Source of the DNA: Sideroxydans lithotrophicus
GTDB taxonomy: Bacteria > Pseudomonadota > Gammaproteobacteria > Burkholderiales > Sulfuriferulaceae
Assembly (NCBI GenBank): GCA_022736605.1
Contig: DZDB01000087.1
Coordinates: forward strand, 1 to 8,077
Length of the DNA: 8,077 nt
Direction of reading: 5' to 3'
Shown here: in pieces, positions 1 through 4,793 of the stretch
Layout: each line of letters begins with the position of its first letter
Position numbering within the stretch: the first letter of the stretch is position 1
The notes under the pieces: generated by a model
What the model was told of the DNA's origin: nothing
Seen by the model: only the letters and a program-made list of their open reading frames with translations
Databases searched by the model: none
Program-made: the position numbers and the translations under genes

Positions 1-437
1 GCCTGAAACTGGGCGAGCTCGACGGCGTGCTGCTGGATCGGCTGGATATCGAGGTGGACAGCTATGACCCCAATCCGGCGCTGCTGCACGCCCACCCCAG
101 CGCTGCGCCGGTGGAAGAAAAGCTGCTGTCGCACCTGCTTAAATCCAACTGTCTGGTGACCGGCCAGCCGGACTGGGCGAGCGTGCAGATCCACTACATC
201 GGCGCGCCGATCGAGCAGGCCGGCCTGCTGCAATACCTGATCGGCTTCCGCAACCACAACGAATTTCACGAACAATGCGTCGAGCGCATTTTTGTCGACA
301 TCCTGCGTCAGTGCCAGCCGCAAAAACTTGCGGTGTACGCGCGCTACACCCGGCGCGGCGGGCTGGACATCAACCCGTGGCGCTGCAATTTCACCACCGC
401 GTCGCCGCCGTCGAATCTGCGTAACGCGCGGCAGTAA
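1..437 (+). CDS. queF: NADPH-dependent 7-cyano-7-deazaguanine reductase QueF, C-terminal half (5' truncated by window)
   Basis: QueF reduces the nitrile of preQ0 to the amine preQ1 with two NADPH, a cytosolic step of queuosine tRNA modification. The frame is already open at base 3 and runs about 144 residues to TAA at 435-437. It matches the C-terminal module of the long, E. coli-like bimodular QueF. LLKSNCL carries the cysteine (codon 150-152) that forms the thioimide with preQ0. The following QPDW supplies the catalytic aspartate, FRNHNEFHEQCVERIF the conserved His-Glu, and YARYTRRGGLDINPWR the family's end signature. The N-terminal module with the ESKSLKLY-type NADPH motif lies outside the window. 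The protein ends about nine residues after a poorly conserved tail, as in relatives. An intrinsic terminator follows, so it is the last gene of its transcript. The identification is firm. Confidence 0.96.
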   Translation, partial: LKLGELDGVLLDRLDIEVDSYDPNPALLHAHPSAAPVEEKLLSHLLKSNCLVTGQPDWASVQIHYIGAPIEQAGLLQYLIGFRNHNEFHEQCVERIFVDILRQCQPQKLAVYARYTRRGGLDINPWRCNFTTASPPSNLRNARQ

Positions 438-503
438 AGCCGGATTGATTGGGGGCGTGGTGGGTTGATTTGCCCAATGGTGGTGCAGATTGCGCGCGGA
501 ATT

Positions 504-531
504 AAAGCTGCCAGCGCGGCTTTTTATTTTT
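504..531 (+). terminator. Rho-independent terminator downstream of queF
   Basis: An 8-bp stem (AAAGCTGC, 504-511, with GCGGCTTT, 516-523; one T-G pair) encloses the tetraloop CAGC. A T-rich tail, TTATTTTT, follows directly. It sits 67 nt after the queF stop and before the first YfdX gene, so it separates the two transcripts. Confidence 0.82.
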
Positions 532-591
532 AACCTGTTGTTATTTATAAGTTAATTAAAAAGCGGCACGTTAGCTGCTTGGCTTTCAGAT

Positions 592-603
592 GGCAGTGTT
601 GCC
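592..603 (+). promoter_or_regulatory. Leader inverted repeat GGCA-N4-TGCC upstream of first YfdX gene
   Basis: GGCAGTGTTGCC is an inverted repeat (GGCA/TGCC, 4-nt loop) that ends 19 nt before the ATG. The second YfdX gene has GGCAGATTTGCC 20 nt before its ATG (1401-1412). Further matches continue to the start codon (TC, GGAG, TTCCATG). Conservation in both copies suggests a shared regulatory or mRNA element, but it could simply be residual duplication. AT-rich DNA at 541-560, including TATAAG at 546-551, may contain the promoter; no convincing -35 box was found. Confidence 0.35.
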
Positions 604-622
604 AGTCATCATGGAGGTTTCC

Positions 623-1201
623 ATGCATACCCCTCTTTTATCCCAGCCTTTGCATTGGTGTTTTTCACTGTTGCGACCGATGCACATCGTCAGCGCGACT
701 GCGGCGTCCAGTCAGCGGATTGCCTGCAGCAATTTTATCAGTCATCCGGATTACGCCAAGGCAGAGGCGCAGGCGCAGGCTTTGCTCGAAAATCTGGCCA
801 AAGCGCACCAGGCGCTGGCGCAACGCAAGCCCGAGGTGGCGCGTCAGGTGCTGGCATTTGCGGCGGCACAGGATGCCGGTCTGTGCGGCATGATGCCCGC
901 AGAAACGGCAACCGGGTCGGCTGACGCCGCACTGCTGCCCCTGTGTGTCAACAGCAGCGATGAGGCGCTGGCTGTGTCCGGGGCGGGCAAAACGGTGCGC
1001 TCAGCCGACCGGCAGACGCACGTGGTCACGTCGCATGTCGTTTACTTGTCGGTGTCGGATGTCGGCACGCACATCGCCGCAGCGCGTGATGCCTTGATGG
1101 CGCAGCAGCCTGATCTGAAAGTTGCCAACGATGAAGTCGAACGCGCACTGGGCAGCCTGCTGGTGACAGAAACACAGTTTGTGCAAGTCAGACGTGACTG
1201 A
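623..1201 (+). CDS. YfdX family protein, upstream copy (tandem paralogue 1)
   Basis: This is a 192-residue protein of the YfdX family. E. coli YfdX is a small protein induced by the EvgAS acid and drug-resistance system, and chaperone-like activity has been proposed; the function here is inferred only from family. The start at 623 is chosen because GGAGG (613-617) lies 5 nt upstream; an in-frame extension to 590 has no such site. Landmarks shared with the downstream copy are HPDY (41-44), an alanine/glutamine-rich helical stretch (45-82), GMMPA (89-93), VVYLSVSDVGTHIAAARDAL (139-158) and NDEVERA (169-175). The N-terminus is odd for a periplasmic protein: it has Trp, Cys, Pro and two His within the first 21 residues and no basic n-region, so export is uncertain. 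Cysteines at 13, 35, 88 and 108 are absent from the paralogue. The next gene starts 231 nt downstream. Confidence 0.8.
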   Translation: MHTPLLSQPLHWCFSLLRPMHIVSATAASSQRIACSNFISHPDYAKAEAQAQALLENLAKAHQALAQRKPEVARQVLAFAAAQDAGLCGMMPAETATGSADAALLPLCVNSSDEALAVSGAGKTVRSADRQTHVVTSHVVYLSVSDVGTHIAAARDALMAQQPDLKVANDEVERALGSLLVTETQFVQVRRD

Positions 1202-1250
1202 TGGGGGTCATCTCCGGTTTACAGACTCTCTGTCTTACCCTGCAATCTGC

Positions 1251-1281
1251 TGCGCCAGGCGCCGCAAGCGCGCCTGGCGCA
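1251..1281. repeat. Perfect 12-bp hairpin between the YfdX genes
   Basis: TGCGCCAGGCGC (1251-1262) and GCGCCTGGCGCA (1270-1281) are exact reverse complements around the 7-nt loop CGCAAGC. The hairpin begins 49 nt after the first YfdX stop. No T-tract follows on either strand, so it is not a canonical intrinsic terminator. It may attenuate transcription, protect the mRNA 3' end, or be a copy of a short dispersed palindrome. The rest of 1202-1432 shows no gene. Confidence 0.6.
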
Positions 1282-1400
1282 ATTCCCCCAGCGGCTGTTT
1301 CCAGCGGTTGTAAACCCCCGAAAAATAGTGGCTAAAGATAATAAATCTGTTTTATTTCATGTGCTTGTGAAGTCGGCATGCTCGTTGCATCAGCAAGGGT

Positions 1401-1412
1401 GGCAGATTTGCC
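1401..1412 (+). promoter_or_regulatory. Leader inverted repeat GGCA-N4-TGCC upstream of second YfdX gene
   Basis: GGCAGATTTGCC is the counterpart of the element at 592-603 and ends 20 nt before the start codon. An AT-rich stretch further upstream (1333-1357) contains AATAAA (1340-1345) and TTTATT (1351-1356) as a second inverted repeat, plus a GATAAT hexamer (1337-1342) that could be a -10 box. No good -35 partner is visible, so the promoter position is unresolved. Confidence 0.35.
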
Positions 1413-1432
1413 TGCATTCGAAGGAGACTTCC

Positions 1433-2029
1433 ATGAACACCCGTACATTATTGATTCCGGTAGTGCTGGTTTCAGCCCTGATTTCCCCTATGGCGGCGGT
1501 CGAGGCGGTGGCCGCTACCGCGCCGGTCAGCAGTTCGGCGGGCTATAACGGCTGGGACAGACATCCCGACTACAACCACGCAGCGGCGCAGGCGCAGGGC
1601 GTGCTGCACCAGCTGGGCGACGCGCATCTGGCGCTGGAGCAGGGCAACACCACGCGGGCGCGCGAAGCGCTGACGCAGGCGGCCAAACATGACGCGGTGC
1701 TGCGCGGCATGATGCCCGCCGCCGGTGGCTCGGCCCAGGACCGGCAAATGCTGCCACTGCGCATCCGCACCACCGATGAGGAGGTGTATCAGGCCAAGCT
1801 GAGCGACCAGCCCAAACCTGAAATTAAACAGGTCGAGCAGCAGGCGCACATCGTCAAGACCCGGATTGTCTACATGCCGGTGCTCGACATGGGCAAACAT
1901 ATCGACGCTGCACGCGCCGCACTGGCCGGGCCCAAGCCCAGCATCAAGACCGCCAACGACGCGGTAGAACGCGCCATGGCCAGTCTGGTGGTGAGCAAAA
2001 CCGACGTGGTGCACGACAGCCGGTCGTAA
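1433..2029 (+). CDS. YfdX family protein, downstream copy (tandem paralogue 2), secreted
   Basis: This is a 198-residue YfdX-family protein, probably periplasmic. The start at 1433 is set by AAGGAG (1421-1426), 6 nt upstream, and by the signal peptide that begins there: Asn-Thr-Arg, then a hydrophobic core LLIPVVLVSALI (6-17), with likely cleavage after the Ala-Val-Ala-Ala stretch near residue 28. An in-frame extension to 1328 would bury the signal peptide and has no ribosome site. Family landmarks are HPDY (44-47), a helical region rich in Ala and Gln (48-88), GMMPA (92-96), IVYMPVLDMGKHIDAARAAL (145-164) and NDAVERA (175-181). It has no cysteine. Its nearest relative here is the preceding gene; this copy keeps the standard export signal and is probably the more typical member. 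Roles in stress tolerance are inferred from E. coli YfdX only. No terminator was found downstream. Confidence 0.87.
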   Translation: MNTRTLLIPVVLVSALISPMAAVEAVAATAPVSSSAGYNGWDRHPDYNHAAAQAQGVLHQLGDAHLALEQGNTTRAREALTQAAKHDAVLRGMMPAAGGSAQDRQMLPLRIRTTDEEVYQAKLSDQPKPEIKQVEQQAHIVKTRIVYMPVLDMGKHIDAARAALAGPKPSIKTANDAVERAMASLVVSKTDVVHDSRS

Positions 2030-2145
2030 GCATCATGATCGGCGTGGCGGCTGGGCGCGCTGGTATTGCGTCGGCCAGTCCACCGTGGTTTGAATTGCCT
2101 CAACCCAACGCATAGGGGTGGCGCATGAAGGTTTGTTCAGCTGGC

Positions 2146-2544
2146 TCAGCTGCGCCACTTTTCCCAGCACACTCTGGGCGAAACTATCGGCATGGTGCCG
2201 ACTATTGCCAGCCCCAGTAACTCGGCGTCACCGGTGACAAAACAATCCGCATTGGCGTGCAGCGCGCACGCGATAATCCACGGGTCTTCCGCATCGCGAA
2301 TCGGCAGGCTGGGCGCATCAGGCTGTGCCGGAATCACCCGTAACAAGCGTAATTCAGCTTCGACACGCATCAGCAAATCAGCGCTGGCCTTGAACTTGCG
2401 CTGCAAGATAGCCAGCACTTCAAGCACCACAGGCTCGCCAATAATGACTTCATGATTCAGCAATAAGCGTTCATATAAATCAGCGCACAGTCCGTGTGTT
2501 GCCAGCGCGCTCACCAACACATTGGTATCCAGAAACACCTTCAC
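2146..2544 (-). CDS. PIN-domain toxin (putative toxin-antitoxin toxin component, COG1569-like)
   Basis: This is a 132-residue PIN-fold protein, a likely Mg2+-dependent ribonuclease toxin. The PIN signature is visible as MKVFLDTNVLVSAL (D6, N8), VVLEVLAIL (E42), RDAEDPWIIACAL (D84, D87) and ADCFVTGDAELLGL (D100, D106). The VTGD-xxLL ending is typical of the PIN subfamily annotated as putative toxin component. The start is GTG at 2544-2542, overlapping the antitoxin TGA as GTGA, a 4-nt overlap that implies translational coupling. A weak AAGG lies about 9 nt upstream inside the antitoxin gene. All expected acidic residues are present, so the enzyme looks intact. It is the second gene of a minus-strand operon. 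Its RNA target cannot be read from the sequence. Confidence 0.88.
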   Translation of the reverse strand: MKVFLDTNVLVSALATHGLCADLYERLLLNHEVIIGEPVVLEVLAILQRKFKASADLLMRVEAELRLLRVIPAQPDAPSLPIRDAEDPWIIACALHANADCFVTGDAELLGLAIVGTMPIVSPRVCWEKWRS

Positions 2545-2759
2545 GAAACAGCCTTGAACACATCCTCATCGGTCAAAAAGCCTTGTTGTTCTGCCAGCGC
2601 GGCAACCTCGTCACGCACCGCCCGAAATCGGGTCAATGCCAGTTGCCGACGCAAGGCATCGCGCACGATATCGCCTTTGGGGCGATGTGCCGCTTTTGCC
2701 GCCAGTGTGAGTTCGCGCTCAAGCGCATCATCAATACGAATACTCAGGGTAGCGCTCAT
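2541..2759 (-). CDS. Ribbon-helix-helix (CopG/MetJ-type) antitoxin
   Basis: This is a 72-residue antitoxin paired with the PIN toxin that overlaps its 3' end. Residues 2-11 (SATLSIRIDD) form the DNA-binding beta strand, 12-24 the first helix, and 26-40 (RPKGDIVRDALRR) the second helix of a ribbon-helix-helix fold. The C-terminal part (about 41-72, ending GFLTDEDVFKAVS) would wrap and inhibit the toxin. The ATG at 2759-2757 is preceded by GGAGG (complement of 2765-2769) at 5 nt. The frame stays open to 2894, but that stretch is Cys/His-rich, unlike the family, and has no ribosome site. Such antitoxins usually repress their own promoter; a palindrome overlaps the putative -10 upstream. Confidence 0.87.
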   Translation of the reverse strand: MSATLSIRIDDALERELTLAAKAAHRPKGDIVRDALRRQLALTRFRAVRDEVAALAEQQGFLTDEDVFKAVS

Positions 2760-2777
2760 GATAGCCTCCGGGTTGGG

Positions 2778-2796
2778 TGTGTTGCATTGTAGCACA
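2778..2796 (-). promoter_or_regulatory. Extended -10 promoter and palindromic operator of the RHH/PIN operon
   Basis: On the minus strand TGCTACAAT (complement of 2786-2794) is an extended -10 box, TG-N-TACAAT, 27 nt before the antitoxin ATG. It lies inside an imperfect 19-bp palindrome (2778-2796) with 14 of 19 positions symmetric and TGTG/CACA ends, a plausible site for the ribbon-helix-helix repressor. The -35 region is weak (TGATTG at 17-bp spacing), as often found with extended -10 promoters. Confidence 0.5.
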
Positions 2797-2888
2797 GTCG
2801 GCCCTGTCCAATCATGAAGCAAGCCATCAAGGCGCGTAGCCCGGTGCTGATAAACCCGGCAGCCAATGGCGCATAGACATTGTGGGCA

Positions 2889-2917
2889 TTGCAAATAGAA
2901 AGCTATCGTCTTAAAGT
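2889..2917 (+). promoter_or_regulatory. Candidate sigma70 promoter of the AbrB/VapC operon
   Basis: TTGCAA (2889-2894) and TAAAGT (2912-2917) match the -35 and -10 consensus at 4 of 6 positions each and are separated by 17 bp. Transcription would begin near 2924, leaving a leader of about 30 nt with the ribosome site AAGGAG (2942-2947). Confidence 0.4.
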
Positions 2918-2941
2918 GTCACTAGTGAATAAATATGTCAC
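2917..2941 (+). promoter_or_regulatory. Candidate operator: palindrome TCACTAGTGA plus repeated TGTCAC
   Basis: TCACTAGTGA (2919-2928) is a perfect 10-bp palindrome. TGTCAC occurs at 2917-2922 and again at 2936-2941, 19 bp apart. The cluster lies between the candidate -10 box and the ribosome site, where autorepression by the AbrB-type antitoxin would be expected. Confidence 0.35.
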
Positions 2942-2953
2942 AAGGAGTTTTAT

Positions 2954-3208
2954 ATGTCAGTTATTGCCGTTCAAGTCTCACATGGCGGGCGCATTGTCAT
3001 CCCGGCAGAAATACGCCAGAAAATGGGCGTCAGCATTGGCGACCAGGTGTTGCTGAGCTGGTCAGATGAAGCCCATGAGCTGCGCATCGCCACCCGCGCA
3101 CAGCGGCTGCAACGCGCGCGCGATCTGGTCAAACCGTATGCAAACGCCAAGGGTTCTGTCGTGGACGCTCTAATCCGCGAACGGCGGCAGGCGGCGGCAG
3201 ATGAATAA
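2954..3208 (+). CDS. AbrB/MazE/SpoVT-type antitoxin
   Basis: This is an 84-residue antitoxin with a swapped-hairpin AbrB-like DNA-binding domain at residues 4-45 (VSHGGRIVIPAEIRQKMGVSIGDQVLL). It contains the family-typical GRIVIPAEIR and the GD turn. The C-terminal half (46-84) is basic, then helical, and ends ERRQAAADE; this is the usual toxin-binding tail. The start is supported by AAGGAG (2942-2947), 6 nt upstream. The stop overlaps the toxin start by 8 nt (ATGAATAA), so the two are translationally coupled. AbrB-type antitoxins often accompany PIN toxins of the VapBC class and autorepress their operon. It faces away from the other toxin-antitoxin operon and shares no fold with that operon's antitoxin. 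Confidence 0.9.
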   Translation: MSVIAVQVSHGGRIVIPAEIRQKMGVSIGDQVLLSWSDEAHELRIATRAQRLQRARDLVKPYANAKGSVVDALIRERRQAAADE

Positions 3209-3593
3209 ATGCGTGCTCGACACCTCGGCGGTACTGGCCTACCTGTTTGAGGAAGTTGGGGCAGAGCAAGTGGCTCCGGTGCTGGAAGCAGGCGCAGGCG
3301 TGATCTCCAGCGTGAACTATGCAGAACTGGTCGGCAAACTGATTGATCAAGGTATGCCAGCGACCCTTATCCGTGAAACCCTGCCTGGCTTGGAACTGGA
3401 ACTGGTTGACCACGACCAGGCGCAGGCATTTTTAACCGGCGAGCTGCGCGCAGCCAGCAAGGCTTTTGGCCTATCTCTGGGGGATCGGGCGTGTCTGGCA
3501 TTGGCCATCGTCAGGCAATTGCCGGTACTGACGGCTGATCGGGCGTGGCTGAATGTGGCGGTGCAAACGACGGTAAGGGTGATTCGGGGGTGA
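3201..3593 (+). CDS. VapC-like PIN-domain ribonuclease toxin
   Basis: This is a 130-residue PIN-domain toxin, expected to be a Mg2+-dependent endoribonuclease held inactive by the upstream antitoxin. The acidic quartet is visible as D7 in VLDTSAVLAYL, E42 in VNYAELVGKL, D95 in LSLGDRACLALA and D113 in VLTADRAW. The DTSAVLA and LSLGDRACLALA motifs fit the COG4374-like branch rather than the branch of the other PIN gene here. The ATG at 3201 lies in the last codons of the antitoxin gene, with purine-rich GGCGGCAG just upstream as a possible ribosome site. Length and residues look complete, so it should be active. It is the last gene of its operon; 53 nt separate it from the HNH gene. Confidence 0.9.
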   Translation: MNKCVLDTSAVLAYLFEEVGAEQVAPVLEAGAGVISSVNYAELVGKLIDQGMPATLIRETLPGLELELVDHDQAQAFLTGELRAASKAFGLSLGDRACLALAIVRQLPVLTADRAWLNVAVQTTVRVIRG

Positions 3594-3610
3594 TCTTCCC
3601 GGTTGATGGT

Positions 3611-3625
3611 TGATAATGATTATAG
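3611..3625 (+). promoter_or_regulatory. Fur-box-like palindrome before the HNH gene
   Basis: The 15 bases from 3611 fit the 7-1-7 Fur consensus (TGATAAT-N-ATTATCA) at 12 of 14 positions, with a perfect ATAAT-G-ATTAT core. The site ends 21 nt before the HNH start codon. AT-rich promoter DNA can produce such a match by chance, so both Fur control and a TATAGA -10 box (3621-3626) remain tentative. Confidence 0.22.
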
Positions 3626-3646
3626 AAAGCACATTTGGAGAAGCGA

Positions 3647-4423
3647 ATGCCTATTAGCGTTAACTGGTCGCGCCAGCAATTGCTAGCTGCCTTCTATTTG
3701 TATTGCCAAATGCCGTTTGGGAAAATGCACTCCGAAAATCCTGAGATCATTCGATGTGCGGGGTTGATTGGCAGAACCCCGTCTGCACTGGCGATGAAGT
3801 TGACCAATATTGCCAGTCGAGACCCATCAATAACGTCTACAGGCCGCAAGGGATTGAGCGGCGCATCTAATGCGGATAAAGCCATGTGGGAGGAAATGCA
3901 GACAGATTGGGCGCATTTTGCTATCGAGATGCAGCAAGCGGCAAGTGCCTTGGGAATCGCTACTGAGTCGGATCTTGTTGTAGAGGATGCAGCCGATAAT
4001 GATGACTTAGATTACACAGGAAGCAACAAAATAGTTCAAACAACAACGCGTGTTGGGCAAGATTTCTTCCGCAAGGCTGTGCTCAGCGCGTATAGCTATC
4101 GGTGCTGTATTTCAGGTCTGTCCACACCGAAATTATTGGTGGCAAGCCACATTATCCCGTGGCGGACAGACGCAGCTAATCGGCTCAATCCTAGAAATGG
4201 CCTTTGCTTATCGATGCTGCATGACAAGGCTTTTGATACTGGAATTATCACAATTGCAGGGGATATGACGGTCAGTGTTTCTCGGAAATACATGAACAAA
4301 ACAGATCATTTTTTCGACTTGGCGCTGTTGGCTTATGATGGTAAACCGATTGTGCTATCGGACAAATTTCGCCCTGATGATGAATTTCTAGCCTACCATC
4401 GAGAACATGTTTTTGAGGCGTAG
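3647..4423 (+). CDS. HNH endonuclease (HNH_2 type, restriction-endonuclease-like)
   Basis: This is a 258-residue putative DNA nuclease. The ATG at 3647 is chosen because GGAG (3637-3640) lies 6 nt upstream; the frame extends to a TTG at 3635 that would overlap this site. The N-terminal domain (about 6-80) has W-SRQQLLAAFYLYCQMPFGKMHSE followed by GRTPSALAMKLTNIASRDP. This domain recurs in HNH proteins annotated as predicted restriction endonucleases and is probably for DNA recognition. Residues 81-135 form an acidic linker. The nuclease core follows: CCISG (153-157), ASHIIPW (H168), NPRNGLCLSMLHDKAFD with N184, H192 and D197. The core looks intact. Base composition is clearly less GC-rich than in the flanking genes, suggesting recent acquisition. 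It is coupled to the next gene with a 2-nt gap. Target DNA (phage, modified or plasmid) cannot be told, and no methyltransferase is present nearby. Confidence 0.85.
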   Translation: MPISVNWSRQQLLAAFYLYCQMPFGKMHSENPEIIRCAGLIGRTPSALAMKLTNIASRDPSITSTGRKGLSGASNADKAMWEEMQTDWAHFAIEMQQAASALGIATESDLVVEDAADNDDLDYTGSNKIVQTTTRVGQDFFRKAVLSAYSYRCCISGLSTPKLLVASHIIPWRTDAANRLNPRNGLCLSMLHDKAFDTGIITIAGDMTVSVSRKYMNKTDHFFDLALLAYDGKPIVLSDKFRPDDEFLAYHREHVFEA

Positions 4424-4425
4424 AG

Positions 4426-4749
4426 ATGGTCATGAATGTGCGATTTGAATATTTGTATCGCGATGCAGGCAATTTCAAAAACTGGGGTGAAGTCGTCATT
4501 ACTAACCCCCGCCAGATCAGTGTCGAATTGATTACGGCAATGGCTGAAAAAGTCCTTATCGACCAAGCCTATTTTGTGGCATCTAAAGCTAATATTCCCG
4601 ACTTGCATTTCGCAGAACGGGTCGAGGAACTCGACCACGATTGGCATGAGGTTTATGCATTCCAGACTACGGATGAGGCGCCGAACGATCCGCAAGGTCG
4701 AGATGTGGAGGGATTTATCGAATCGCTCCAGTGCGCGTCGAGGATATAA
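4426..4749 (+). CDS. Small acidic protein of unknown function, partner of the HNH gene
   Basis: This is a 107-residue protein not assigned to any named family. It starts 2 nt after the HNH stop, with GAGG (4415-4418) 7 nt upstream; a second ATG at 4432 is possible. It is acidic (19 Asp/Glu against 9 Lys/Arg) with no signal peptide or membrane segment. Visible features are an aromatic-rich start (FEYLYRDAGNFKNWGEVVI), a middle helix (33-50), then IPDLHFAERVEELDHDWHEVYAF and DPQGRDVEGFIESL. The HF and DHDWHE residues could form a metal or active site, but this is a guess. I have the impression of similar small proteins beside HNH genes in other bacteria, not checked. Tight spacing suggests a partner, inhibitor or specificity factor of the nuclease. 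Composition is low-GC like the HNH gene. The operon ends convergently, 44 nt from the cupin gene. Confidence 0.72.
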   Translation: MVMNVRFEYLYRDAGNFKNWGEVVITNPRQISVELITAMAEKVLIDQAYFVASKANIPDLHFAERVEELDHDWHEVYAFQTTDEAPNDPQGRDVEGFIESLQCASRI

Positions 4750-4793
4750 AAAACCAAGGTATTGCGCTCGCCGTTCTGGTTAGGGCGTCAGCG

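Noticed and set aside
1328..1432. N-terminal extension of the second YfdX protein
   Set aside because: It would bury the signal peptide; AAGGAG lies directly before the ATG at 1433, and no ribosome site lies before 1328.
2119..2157. Inverted repeat TGGCGCA/TGCGCCA with inner AGCTG/CAGCT at the end of the PIN toxin gene, as a terminator for the YfdX genes
   Set aside because: The arms are short and far apart, the T-run is interrupted, and the right arm lies inside the toxin coding sequence, so it is not supported as a terminator.
2760..2894. N-terminal extension of the ribbon-helix-helix antitoxin
   Set aside because: The extra 45 residues are Cys/His-rich and unlike the family, the promoter and palindrome lie within this stretch, and a strong ribosome site precedes the ATG at 2759.
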